A stretch of 64,000 bases of DNA from NCBI GenBank assembly GCA_947454305.1, contig CANGJE010000002.1, positions 1-64,000 of the forward strand. The letters run 5' to 3'. The notes beneath the pieces were generated by a model. It ran no database searches. It was not told where the DNA came from and saw nothing but the letters and a program-made list of their open reading frames with translations. Position numbers and translations under genes: made by a program. This DNA comes from Oxalobacteraceae bacterium. GTDB lineage: Bacteria; Pseudomonadota; Gammaproteobacteria; Burkholderiales; Burkholderiaceae_D. Positions within the stretch are counted from its first letter, which is position 1, and each line of letters opens with the position of its first letter. Of this stretch, positions 20,279 to 29,796 are shown piece after piece.

Positions 20279-20938
20279 ATGAGCTCTAACGTCATCAGAT
20301 CAGCCCCGCCGATAACTCCTAATTTGCAGGGTCAGAGTGGAGTTGATTCAACGGCACACTCTAAAATGAAAGCCAATAAAGCCGTCGAACAACCGCGTAT
20401 GAAGACCCATGCTGCCAAAGCGCGCGACCAACTGAGCTCCGGAACTGAACAAGTTTTAACGCAAGATGCTTTGAGGCAACATAGCGCACCGAGAGCCTTG
20501 GTGAAGGTCGATCAGAAGGCGGTAGATCAGGTGCTTCTCGAAGGGAACATTTCTCTCGAGGAAATCAATGGAGATAAGCATGCTGCCTATTACAAGCATG
20601 CCAGCATGATGATAAGCGGTGCTACCAAAGATAAGATTTTCCTGCTGCGTTGCCTCGCCAAGCTGTATATATCTGCACCGGATGAGACGCATCCCAAAGC
20701 ATCCCGCGGCGATTGGCTGGATGATCAGAACGAGCGATGGGGTGATGATTTGATGGTTTTATTTGAAAATGCTAAACAGGTTGATGAGCTTAACAGCGCC
20801 GGCAAGCAATACTTTTTAAATGCCTTACAAGAAAAAGCCAATCTGCGTTATCGCGGTAAAGGCAGTGAAGGTGATTTGACTCAATCATTGTTTAACGCCA
20901 AGCACCGTATGCCGGTAGTGGAAGATCAATCAGCTTAA
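20279..20938 (+). CDS. Orphan protein of unknown function, divergent from 18394-20013
   Basis: 219-aa ORF with GAGG RBS; low-complexity polar N-terminal ~75 residues then a helical C-terminal region; no family recognised. Confidence 0.6.
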   Translation: MSSNVIRSAPPITPNLQGQSGVDSTAHSKMKANKAVEQPRMKTHAAKARDQLSSGTEQVLTQDALRQHSAPRALVKVDQKAVDQVLLEGNISLEEINGDKHAAYYKHASMMISGATKDKIFLLRCLAKLYISAPDETHPKASRGDWLDDQNERWGDDLMVLFENAKQVDELNSAGKQYFLNALQEKANLRYRGKGSEGDLTQSLFNAKHRMPVVEDQSA

Positions 20939-20976
20939 TTCGGCGTATTCAAACGTAAAGCGAATTGCGTTCTGCC

Positions 20977-21020
20977 CCGCGCTATCAGCGATTCTTCGTA
21001 AGTCTTACTGATAGCTGCGG
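20977..21020. other. Inverted repeat between convergent genes: CCGC-GCTATCAG ... CTGATAGC-T-GCGG, 19-nt loop
   Basis: 8-bp perfect inner arms plus 4-bp outer arms with a single-base bulge, overlapping the stop codon at 21005-21007. Confidence 0.6.
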
Positions 21021-22258
21021 GCATCTTCAATCACCTTGCCATCGTTGGGCAGGCTACCAGCGGCCACTAGTTTTACTTCTCCACGTAATTTCGTCACATC
21101 GCGTATTGAAGCAATGATGGCCACGGCATCGTTGCTAGCTGAGTTGATATCAGCAACTTCGCAATGCAACGTCATTTGATCATTACCCATTTCACCGGAG
21201 ACGACGAGTCGACCTTTCAGGATTTGTGAGTGACGTTTAAGAATTTCTGCTACTTGAGAAGGGTGAACAAACATCGCGCGGATTTTGGTTGTTTGGTCGG
21301 CCCTACCCATCCAGCCTTTTAAACGCTGATTGGTACGTCCACAAGGCGAAGCACCCGTCAAAATGGCAGATAAATCACCGGTTGCAAAACGTATTAATGG
21401 ATAGTCGGGATTAAATGAGGTGATAACGACTTCACCGACTTCGCCATCGGGCAAGGGTTCGCCGGTGCCTGGGCGCACGATTTCTAATATCAGCGTTTCA
21501 TCTAAAACCATGCCGGGATTAACTTGGCCATTGCTGAGTGTTTCATACGCGATATTGCCAATATCTGCCGAGCCGTAAGTTTGCAGTACGTGCGGTACGC
21601 CATGCTCATTCAGCCATCCACGTAAAGAAGGAGGAAGTGCCTCGGCACCGACTAACGCATAGTTCACACTGCTGATGTCTTCACCCAGCTCTAGCGCTTT
21701 TTCAATAATAATTTTTAAAAAGGAAGGCGTGCCCACATAGGCCTTAGGCTTGAGCAAACTCATGGCTTGCACTTGCATTTCTGTTTGGCCGATACCGGCA
21801 GGGATGACTGGGCACCCAAGTTTTGCAGCGCCACCTTCCACCATCAAACCAGCGGGCGTGAAATGATAAGCAAAACAGTTTTGAATCAGATCGCCACTGC
21901 GCACACCCAATGCATGCAATGGACGCGCATAACGCCACCAGTCAGATCCCTGACCTTCGGGGTCGAACAATGGGCCGGGCGACATAAAGATACGTGAGAG
22001 CTTAGACGTAGCTGTCGTGGTTAGGCCACCAAAGGGTAGGGCCGCTTTTTGTAAGTCTTTGAGTTCTGATTTGCGCGTAACAGGTAAATGCGCCAGTGCT
22101 TTGCGCGAGGTGATGTGCTGGGCATCGACGCCCTTGAGTATGACTGCCCAACCCGGTGCTTGTTGAGCGCGCGATATCAGCGCAGGTAATGCAGAAAACA
22201 ATTCTTTTTCCCGTACTGCAGGATCACGTGACTCAAGTGCATCATAAAAATCAGCCAT
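21005..22258 (-). CDS. Phenylacetate-CoA ligase-like AMP-binding protein
   Basis: PVTRKSELKDLQKAALPFGGL, MSPGPLFDPEG, LVGAEALPPSLRGWLNE, YGSADIGNIAYE, FATGDLSA. Confidence 0.88.
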   Translation of the reverse strand: MADFYDALESRDPAVREKELFSALPALISRAQQAPGWAVILKGVDAQHITSRKALAHLPVTRKSELKDLQKAALPFGGLTTTATSKLSRIFMSPGPLFDPEGQGSDWWRYARPLHALGVRSGDLIQNCFAYHFTPAGLMVEGGAAKLGCPVIPAGIGQTEMQVQAMSLLKPKAYVGTPSFLKIIIEKALELGEDISSVNYALVGAEALPPSLRGWLNEHGVPHVLQTYGSADIGNIAYETLSNGQVNPGMVLDETLILEIVRPGTGEPLPDGEVGEVVITSFNPDYPLIRFATGDLSAILTGASPCGRTNQRLKGWMGRADQTTKIRAMFVHPSQVAEILKRHSQILKGRLVVSGEMGNDQMTLHCEVADINSASNDAVAIIASIRDVTKLRGEVKLVAAGSLPNDGKVIEDARSYQ

Positions 22259-22379
22259 AGCAGTACCTAGAAAAAAAGAATGAAAAATTCGATAGAAAAA
22301 AAGAAGTAAAAAATTAGTGGCGCCGCATCATTACTATCGGAGTATTAAGTGATTGCAGACCTACTTATAAAGCTTGGTA

Positions 22380-23213
22380 TCAGGCCAGCCAGCGCTTTCT
22401 ACGGCGATAAAATTTCATGTCGCGGAAACTGGTGCGGCCAGCGCTAGACATACCTAGATAAAATTCTTTCACGTCTTCATTGGCGGCGAGTTCAGATGCA
22501 GCCCCTTCCATCACTACGCGACCGTTTTCTAAGATATAGCCAAAGTCAGCATACTTAAGTGCGATGGTGGTGTTTTGTTCGGCCAGTAAAAACGACACTT
22601 GTTCGTTTTGGTTTAAGTCTTGCACGATACCGAAAATCTCTTCCACAATCTGAGGCGCAAGCCCCATCGACGGCTCATCCAGCAAAATCATCGATGGCTT
22701 AGCCATCAAGGCGCGACCAATCGCACACATCTGTTGTTCACCACCCGAGGTGTAGCCCGCCATCGAGCTGCGGCGTTGTTTTAAGCGTGGGAAGTAGTGA
22801 TAAACACGTTCGAGTTCGTTTTTGAGTTCAGTGCGACCGATTTTGCGCGTATAAGCGCCAGTGAGTAAATTTTCTTCTATGGTTAGGTGCCCAAAACAAT
22901 GGCGCCCCTCCATCACCTGAGATAAGCCGCGTTTGACTAATTCATTCGGTGTGAGCTGGTCAATTCGTTCACTATTAAATTCAATACTGCCTTTGGTGAC
23001 GTCACCACGTTCACCACGTAAAAGTGTGGAAATGGATTTCAGCGTGGTTGATTTACCCGCACCATTCGCACCCATCAACGCGACGATTTTCCCGCGTGGT
23101 ACAGACAAAGACACGCCTTTGAGTACCAAGATCACATGGTCATAAATGACTTCGATGTTATTCACGCTGAGGATAGAAGGTGCAGTCATGGGTAAATTAT
23201 TTTTCTGTTGCAT
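22380..23213 (-). CDS. Liv-type ABC transporter ATP-binding protein (LivF-like)
   Basis: Walker A GANGAGKST, signature YTSGGEQQMCAIGRAL, Walker B MILLDEPSMGLAP. Confidence 0.93.
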   Translation of the reverse strand: MQQKNNLPMTAPSILSVNNIEVIYDHVILVLKGVSLSVPRGKIVALMGANGAGKSTTLKSISTLLRGERGDVTKGSIEFNSERIDQLTPNELVKRGLSQVMEGRHCFGHLTIEENLLTGAYTRKIGRTELKNELERVYHYFPRLKQRRSSMAGYTSGGEQQMCAIGRALMAKPSMILLDEPSMGLAPQIVEEIFGIVQDLNQNEQVSFLLAEQNTTIALKYADFGYILENGRVVMEGAASELAANEDVKEFYLGMSSAGRTSFRDMKFYRRRKRWLA

Positions 23214-23307
23214 TAACCAATAAACGATAAGGTTGTGATGATCGTGATTTAAAGACTATCCACGATCATCACATCCACTTAGTCGTTAGAACAAATTAAG
23301 CGAAGCC

Positions 23308-24609
23308 TTATTTCATGCACGCCGGCGTAATGCCTTTTTCTTTGGCATAGCTGGCAGACGATTCTTCTAGCAGCTTGCGTACTAAGGCTTTGTCACCCGT
23401 AATCCAGTTTTTGGATACCGCTACCCACTGCTTACCATCCCACTGCACGACTTTGACGGCGCCAGAGCCTTCATGATCGTCGCAGGATGTTTTTATCGTT
23501 GGGAACATATCCGAAACACCCAAGGCTTTTTGACGGGCGGCATCGATGTTGAGGTTTTCCAAGCCCCAGCGCATTTGTTCGCCAGTGACTGTTTTGCCCT
23601 TGCCATATTTATTCTGTGCTGTGCGCAGACCTTCCACCATCATGACTGCGGCGGTGATGCCACGCATGTACATCACATTACCTACGCGATCGAGTTCTTT
23701 AAGGTTACCTTTACCGGCTGAGTAAACCTTGGTGCGGATTTCATCGATGAGTGGGAAGTTACCCGGTGTGTTGAAGCTCATAGCCGAGTAGCCTTTAGCA
23801 GCTTCGCCTGCCGGTTCAGTATCTTCTTCAGAGCCAGCCCACCATACGCCTAAAATTTTCTCGCGCGGGAAGCCATTGCGCTGTGCTGTTTTAAGTCCTA
23901 CGGCACTCATGACGCCAAATGTCCACATGATCACGTAGTCAGGATTAGCCTGACGAATTTGCAGCCATTGTGACTGTTGCTCATTACCTGGAGGGGCGAC
24001 CGGGATCTTGATGAGTTCAAATCCATACTTCGCCGCTTCGGCTTCGAGCACAGGCAAAGGTTCTTTGCCATACGCCGAGTCGTGATAGAGATGAACAATT
24101 TTTTTGCCCTTGAGCTTGTCCATACCGCCAGATTTTTCACCCAAATACACCACCATGGCAGCGGCTTGATTCCAATACGTCGTCAGAAGAGGAAATACAT
24201 ACGGGAATACTTTTCCGTTCGCGGCATCGGAACGTCCATAGCCGAGGGTCGTCAGCGGTATTTTGTCGGTCGCGACGCGATCCAAAATGCCATAGGCAAT
24301 ACTGGTGGACACTGGCTCAACAATCGTCGCACCCCCATTTTTACTTTTCAAGCGTTCGTAGCATTCGACACCACGTGATGGGTTGTATTCTGTTTCGCAT
24401 TCTTCCCAGGTCAGTTTCACGCCGTTGATGCCGCCATTTATATTGACCAAGTTCATGTAGTCAATCATGCCACCGAAAAATGAGGTGCCGTTGGATCCAT
24501 AAGGACCAACGCGGTACGACAGCAGCGGAATAAACTGATCAGCTGCCCAGACGAAACTAGACGATGCCACTAGAGCAGCGCCTAGCATGAGTGATTTGAT
24601 TAATTTCAT
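23308..24609 (-). CDS. Liv-type ABC transporter substrate-binding protein
   Basis: Signal peptide MKLIKSLMLGAALVASSSFVWAADQ with AGGAG RBS upstream of 24609; periplasmic binding protein type (ECETEYNPSRGVECYERLK). ORF track extends to 24684. Confidence 0.9.
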   Translation of the reverse strand: MKLIKSLMLGAALVASSSFVWAADQFIPLLSYRVGPYGSNGTSFFGGMIDYMNLVNINGGINGVKLTWEECETEYNPSRGVECYERLKSKNGGATIVEPVSTSIAYGILDRVATDKIPLTTLGYGRSDAANGKVFPYVFPLLTTYWNQAAAMVVYLGEKSGGMDKLKGKKIVHLYHDSAYGKEPLPVLEAEAAKYGFELIKIPVAPPGNEQQSQWLQIRQANPDYVIMWTFGVMSAVGLKTAQRNGFPREKILGVWWAGSEEDTEPAGEAAKGYSAMSFNTPGNFPLIDEIRTKVYSAGKGNLKELDRVGNVMYMRGITAAVMMVEGLRTAQNKYGKGKTVTGEQMRWGLENLNIDAARQKALGVSDMFPTIKTSCDDHEGSGAVKVVQWDGKQWVAVSKNWITGDKALVRKLLEESSASYAKEKGITPACMK

Positions 24610-24635
24610 AAACTCCTCCTTGCTTGAAAACAGGT

Positions 24636-25727
24636 TCAATGCGGGAACGGCCATAGCCGCAATTTTTCTTTGGCGATTTGCCACAGCCTTGCCAGGCCAT
24701 GCGGTTCGACAATCAGAAAGAAAATAATTAACGCACCGAACACCATCAATTCCAGGTTCGATGCAACTGCTGTTGAGATATTAGTGGTGTGCGCTAAGGT
24801 ATTTAAGATCACAGGCAACAGTACGATGAATGCCGCACCTAAAAATGAACCCATCACCGAGCCTAAGCCACCAATGATCACCATAAATAAAATACGGAAT
24901 GACAAATCTAAGCTGTAGGCTTCAGGCTCGACTGTACCCAGATAGGCGTACGCATACAGCGCACCGGCGACACCGCAATAAAATGAGCTGACAGCAAACG
25001 CGAGCAATTTAGTTTTCATCAGCGGTATGCCAATCACTTCAGCAGCCACATCCATATCGCGCACCGCCATCCAGCAGCGGCCCACATTAGATCGCACCAT
25101 ATTTTTTGCGAGTAGTCCTAAGGTGCTGACGATTACCAGAACAAGTAAATATTTAGCCACTGGCGTATCGAAATCAAATCCTAGGATTTGCATTTTTTGT
25201 GCCGTGATCACACCAGATGAACTGTAATTCGTAAACCAGCGAACTTTGGTGAGTGCCCACACAACAAAAAACTGAGTGGCCAATGTTGAAGCAGCCAGAT
25301 AGAAGCCGCGCACTCGTAACGACGGCAAACCAAATAACAAGCCCACTGCCGCCGCACACAAGCCACCTAAAACAAAGGAAGCTAGCAGAGGTATACCTGG
25401 CACACGTAGCATAAAGTTATAGGCGCCAAAAGCACCTACTGCCATAAATGCTGCTGAGCCAAGCGAGAGCTGACCGGCGTAGCCTGTCAAGATATTTAAG
25501 CCGAGCGCAGCCAGAGAAAAAATCAAAAATGGAATTAGAATCGCCGAGAAAAAATACGGCGAAGCGAATAGTGGAACACCAATAAATGCGATTAGCACTA
25601 ATAGCGCTATGCCGATGCGATCTTGTCGTATCGGGAAAATCTGGCTATCGGTTTCGTAGCTTGATTTAAATTGTCCGGCTTCACGGTAAAGCATGAGCTT
25701 AAATCCTTCGTATAATTTTTTCGCCAA
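24636..25727 (-). CDS. Liv-type ABC transporter permease (LivM-like)
   Basis: LGLNILTGYAGQLSLGSAAFMAVGAFGAY and FLGAAFIVLLPV; multi-TM. Start may be internal (25694). Confidence 0.92.
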   Translation of the reverse strand: MAKKLYEGFKLMLYREAGQFKSSYETDSQIFPIRQDRIGIALLVLIAFIGVPLFASPYFFSAILIPFLIFSLAALGLNILTGYAGQLSLGSAAFMAVGAFGAYNFMLRVPGIPLLASFVLGGLCAAAVGLLFGLPSLRVRGFYLAASTLATQFFVVWALTKVRWFTNYSSSGVITAQKMQILGFDFDTPVAKYLLVLVIVSTLGLLAKNMVRSNVGRCWMAVRDMDVAAEVIGIPLMKTKLLAFAVSSFYCGVAGALYAYAYLGTVEPEAYSLDLSFRILFMVIIGGLGSVMGSFLGAAFIVLLPVILNTLAHTTNISTAVASNLELMVFGALIIFFLIVEPHGLARLWQIAKEKLRLWPFPH

Positions 25728-26598
25728 ACAATCCTTCGGGTCGGACTAGCAAAAACAGCAGTGCCAGTACATACGGGAACCAACCTTCGATACCACCGCC
25801 TACGAAAGGACCGACATACACCTCAGCGAGCTTTTCTGAGGTGCCGATAATCAAGCCACCAATAATCGCGCCGGGCACTGACGTAAAGCCGCCTAAAATA
25901 AGTACAGGTAATGCTTTGAGCGCGACGAAGGTTAATGCAAACTGTACGCCATTACGTGAACCCCACAGCAATCCTGCAACCAGCGCCACAAATCCTGCGA
26001 CACTCCAGACGATGCCCCAGATCTGTTGGAGAGGGATACCGACAGCGAGTGCAGCTTGATGATCGTCGGCGACGGCGCGCAGTGCGCGACCGACTTTCGT
26101 GCGAGAGAAAAATAAAGCGAGTCCAGTCACTAACAACGCACAAATGCCTGCGGCGATCACATCAAATTTTGAAACGATGATGTTAAAGCTTTGCATCAAG
26201 CTTTCCATCGGTACGTCTTCGATGCCCAAATCGAGTCGCTTGACGTCGGAACCCCACATCAACTGCGCCATGCCTTCTATAAAAAACGATAAGCCTATCG
26301 TGGCCATGAACAATGAAATTTCAGGCTGATTTACCAAAGGCCTCAGTACGATACGTTCTACTGCCAGCCCTAACAGACTCATGATGACGATGGTGGCGGC
26401 AATCGCTACCCATAATGGCCAGCCAAATTCGGTGAGCGATACGCAAGTTAGCGCAGCAAAAAATACCATGGCCCCTTGCGCAAAATTGAATACACCGGAA
26501 GCTTTGTAGATCAGTACAAAGCCTAGCGCTACCAGCGCATACATCACGCCCGAGAGCAAACCGCCAATCAGCACTTCGAAGAAAAAATTCAGATTCAT
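25699..26598 (-). CDS. Liv-type ABC transporter permease (LivH-like)
   Basis: GVMYALVALGFVLIYKASGVFNFAQGAMVFFAA, RALRAVADDHQAALAVGIPL. Confidence 0.93.
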   Translation of the reverse strand: MNLNFFFEVLIGGLLSGVMYALVALGFVLIYKASGVFNFAQGAMVFFAALTCVSLTEFGWPLWVAIAATIVIMSLLGLAVERIVLRPLVNQPEISLFMATIGLSFFIEGMAQLMWGSDVKRLDLGIEDVPMESLMQSFNIIVSKFDVIAAGICALLVTGLALFFSRTKVGRALRAVADDHQAALAVGIPLQQIWGIVWSVAGFVALVAGLLWGSRNGVQFALTFVALKALPVLILGGFTSVPGAIIGGLIIGTSEKLAEVYVGPFVGGGIEGWFPYVLALLFLLVRPEGLFGEKIIRRI

Positions 26599-26642
26599 GT
26601 GTCTACGTACTATCCCGTGACGTTGATATAGTTGCGTAGCGC

Positions 26643-27440
26643 TTAGTGCGCAACGCCCAGATAAGCATTGATAACATCTTGATTGCTGCGTATTTCATCG
26701 GGCGTGCCATCACCAATTTTTTTACCGTAATCCAGCACGACGACGCGATCAGAGATATCCATCACCACACCCATGTCATGCTCAATTAAAACGATGGTGG
26801 TGCCGAATTGTTCATTCACATCGAGAATAAAGCGACACATGTCTTGTTTTTCTTCGACGTTCATGCCCGCCATGGGCTCATCGAGTAACAGGATTTGCGG
26901 CTCGGCGGCTAACGCACGACCTAACTCAACGCGTTTTTGTAATCCATACGGAAGACGTCCTACGGGTGTTTTACGAATGTGCTGGATTTCTAAAAAATCA
27001 ATCACTTCTTCTACTTTGATGCGATGGGCATTTTCTTCGCGTCGAGCCGGTCCGATATAGAGTGCTTGCATCAGAAAATTCGACTGCATTTTCAAATTTC
27101 GCCCCGTCATGATGTTGTCTAAGACGGTCATGCCCTTAAACAACGCGATGTTTTGAAAAGTGCGTGCGATACCGCTTTCTGCTGCTGCATGCGTATCCAT
27201 ATCGCGCAGGTGCTGACCGCGATAGATGATCTCGCCCTGTTGTGGACGATAGACGCCATTGATCACATTCAGCATAGAACTTTTGCCTGCGCCATTCGGT
27301 CCGATGATGGCGCGTATTTCATGTTCGCGAACATCAAAAGAAATATCAGTCAGCGCCTTAACGCCACCAAATGATAAAGAAATGGCGCGCAAATCAAGGA
27401 TAACGTCACCAGCGCGGCGACTAGATGGCGAGTTATTCAT
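26643..27440 (-). CDS. Liv-type ABC transporter ATP-binding protein (LivG-like)
   Basis: GPNGAGKSSMLNVINGVYRPQ, QILLLDEPMAGMN, LIEHDMGVVMDISDRVVVLDYG. Confidence 0.93.
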   Translation of the reverse strand: MNNSPSSRRAGDVILDLRAISLSFGGVKALTDISFDVREHEIRAIIGPNGAGKSSMLNVINGVYRPQQGEIIYRGQHLRDMDTHAAAESGIARTFQNIALFKGMTVLDNIMTGRNLKMQSNFLMQALYIGPARREENAHRIKVEEVIDFLEIQHIRKTPVGRLPYGLQKRVELGRALAAEPQILLLDEPMAGMNVEEKQDMCRFILDVNEQFGTTIVLIEHDMGVVMDISDRVVVLDYGKKIGDGTPDEIRSNQDVINAYLGVAH

Positions 27441-29398
27441 CAGGCAGCCTTGCGTGTGGTACTAAAAGTTTTGGTGTTGCGGATTTTCAGATCGGCACTG
27501 ATGATGCCTTGACGACCATCTTCAAATTTCACTTGGGTTTCGATGAACTGCCGCTCGCGACCGTCGTAGAGTGCCTCAATCAGAACAGCATACTTCTCAC
27601 TAATGAAACGGCGGCGCACTTTACGGGTGCGAGTCAGCTCATCATCATCGGGGTCGAGTTCTTTATGCAGAATTAAAAAGCGATGAACTTGCGATCCTGA
27701 GAGTAATTCATCATGAGCTAAATCAGCATTCACTTTTTCAACGCACTCAGCAATCAATTCATATACCGCAGCCTGGCTAGCGAGATCGCTGTAGCCGCTG
27801 TAGGCTAAGTTGCGTCGCTCGGCCCAGTTACCGACGGCTTCCATATCGATATTAATGAACGCATTACAACTAGAACGACCATCACCAAAGGCAACCGCTT
27901 CTTTGATGAAAGGGAAAAATTTCAGTTTGTTTTCTATGTACTTAGGAGCGAACAGAGTGCCATCCGCCATTTTGCCGACATCTTTAGCACGATCGATAAT
28001 TTTCAGATGGCCATCAGCATCAAAAAAGCCGGCATCACCGGTATGGAAATAACCTTCAGCGTCAATCGCTTCAGCCGTATCTTCAGGCTTCTTGTAGTAG
28101 CCCACCATCAGACCCGGAGAGCGCACTAACACTTCTCCACCATCGGCAATTTTTACTTCTACACCTGCCATGGGGCGACCTACGGTATCGAGCTTTACGT
28201 CGCCTGAGCGCTGCATGCAAACGGTGACGCAGGTTTCAGTCATGCCATACAGTTGCTTGAGATTGATACCGATCGAGCGGTAGAAATCAAACAAATCAGG
28301 GCCAATCGCTTCGCCGCCGGTATAGGCGACTTTAATGCGTGACATGCCGAGTACATTTTTTAACGGGCCATAAATCAGCAGATCACCGATCGAATATAAG
28401 ATTCGATCAATCAAGCTAACGGACTCTTTGCCATCAAGTAGCTTGAGACCTGCGCGTCGTGCCACACGCATGAAGTAATGAAACAGCGAGCGTTTGATGG
28501 CGCTGGCATCTTCAATGCGAATCATGACTTGAGTCAGAATGTTTTCGTAGATACGTGGTGGTCCAAAATAGTAGGTAGGGCCGATCTCGCGTAAATCAGT
28601 GGCCACTGTGGCAGGTGATTCGGGGCAGTTAAGACAGAAGCCAGCGATATGGGACATCGCAAACGAATACAGAAAATCACCCACCCAGGCCAGCGGCAGG
28701 TAACACAACACTTCATCCTCTGCGGAGACCTTATCAAAATCAATCAGTGTATGGCCCGTAGCGATCATCGCTGCATGAGAATGACACACGCCTTTAGGCT
28801 TGCCCGTCGTGCCGGAGGTGTACAAGATAACGGCGATATCGTTCGCTTGCCCTAGATCGATTTGCTGCTGAAAGAAATGAGGATGATCTTTGTCGTGCGC
28901 CTTACCCAACGCTTGCACACTATCGAATGAATGTACGCCCGATTGTGTGTAGTTGCGCAGGCCGCGACCATCGTCATACACAATGTGGGCCAGGCCTTTT
29001 ACGGTCTGGCGAATTTCTAATAGCTTATCGACTTGTTCTTGATCTTCAACGATAGCGAAATCAATTTCGGCGTTTTCTAATACATAGGCCATATCCGCTG
29101 CCGGCGCATCTTGATAGAGAGGCACCGCAACACCGCCCAGAGATTGGGCCGCTGCCATCGCCCAGTAAAGGCGAGGTCGATTGTCACCGACGACTGCCAG
29201 ATTCATTCCGCGCTTGAAACCCAGCGCCGCCAGTCCGCATGCTAACAAGCGCACATGGGTTTCTACGTCGGCCCAAGTCGTTGTTTGCCAAATACCCAAA
29301 TGCTTCTCGCGAAAAGCGGGGTGTATAGCTCGCTTGAGAGCATGCTGCTGCAATAGCCGCGGAAAAGTATCCGCAGCCTGATTGTTGGTCTCCACCAT
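27440..29398 (-). CDS. Long-chain acyl-CoA synthetase-like AMP-binding protein
   Basis: ILYTSGTTGKPKGVCHSHAA, QLYGMTETCVTV, GYFHTGDAGFFDADGHLKIIDRAKD; ATGA overlap with the LivG-like gene. Confidence 0.93.
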   Translation of the reverse strand: MVETNNQAADTFPRLLQQHALKRAIHPAFREKHLGIWQTTTWADVETHVRLLACGLAALGFKRGMNLAVVGDNRPRLYWAMAAAQSLGGVAVPLYQDAPAADMAYVLENAEIDFAIVEDQEQVDKLLEIRQTVKGLAHIVYDDGRGLRNYTQSGVHSFDSVQALGKAHDKDHPHFFQQQIDLGQANDIAVILYTSGTTGKPKGVCHSHAAMIATGHTLIDFDKVSAEDEVLCYLPLAWVGDFLYSFAMSHIAGFCLNCPESPATVATDLREIGPTYYFGPPRIYENILTQVMIRIEDASAIKRSLFHYFMRVARRAGLKLLDGKESVSLIDRILYSIGDLLIYGPLKNVLGMSRIKVAYTGGEAIGPDLFDFYRSIGINLKQLYGMTETCVTVCMQRSGDVKLDTVGRPMAGVEVKIADGGEVLVRSPGLMVGYYKKPEDTAEAIDAEGYFHTGDAGFFDADGHLKIIDRAKDVGKMADGTLFAPKYIENKLKFFPFIKEAVAFGDGRSSCNAFINIDMEAVGNWAERRNLAYSGYSDLASQAAVYELIAECVEKVNADLAHDELLSGSQVHRFLILHKELDPDDDELTRTRKVRRRFISEKYAVLIEALYDGRERQFIETQVKFEDGRQGIISADLKIRNTKTFSTTRKAA

Positions 29399-29796
29399 GG
29401 CCTGCCTTCTTATGAATTCTGATTGCTGAGCTAACCGGCCTATTTGGCAAGTCGAGCCCGCTTATTTTGGCTAATGATAACCATCTTGGCCTTATTTCAT
29501 GCGAGTTCTAGAGGAAAGCACACAAGTTTTCATGCTGCGCCGCACCAAATGATTTCATTCAGCCTCTTTTACACGTCGCGCTGGATTGAGCCAAGCCTTT
29601 ATGCCGGCGATCTGTTGAAACTATGGTCTGCGCTTTGAGGTCAACCCAGCCGCGACAGTCATAGTCGACTGCCCCAGAGGTGTTGTGGGCATTTTTTACG
29701 TCAGCCAGCGAGCTGGTGCACTAAGCAGAGGATTCATTCAGCCATGGTTACTTCGCGATTTGAAAGTTCAATCCAAGTTGTTGGCCGCGGCATTAG

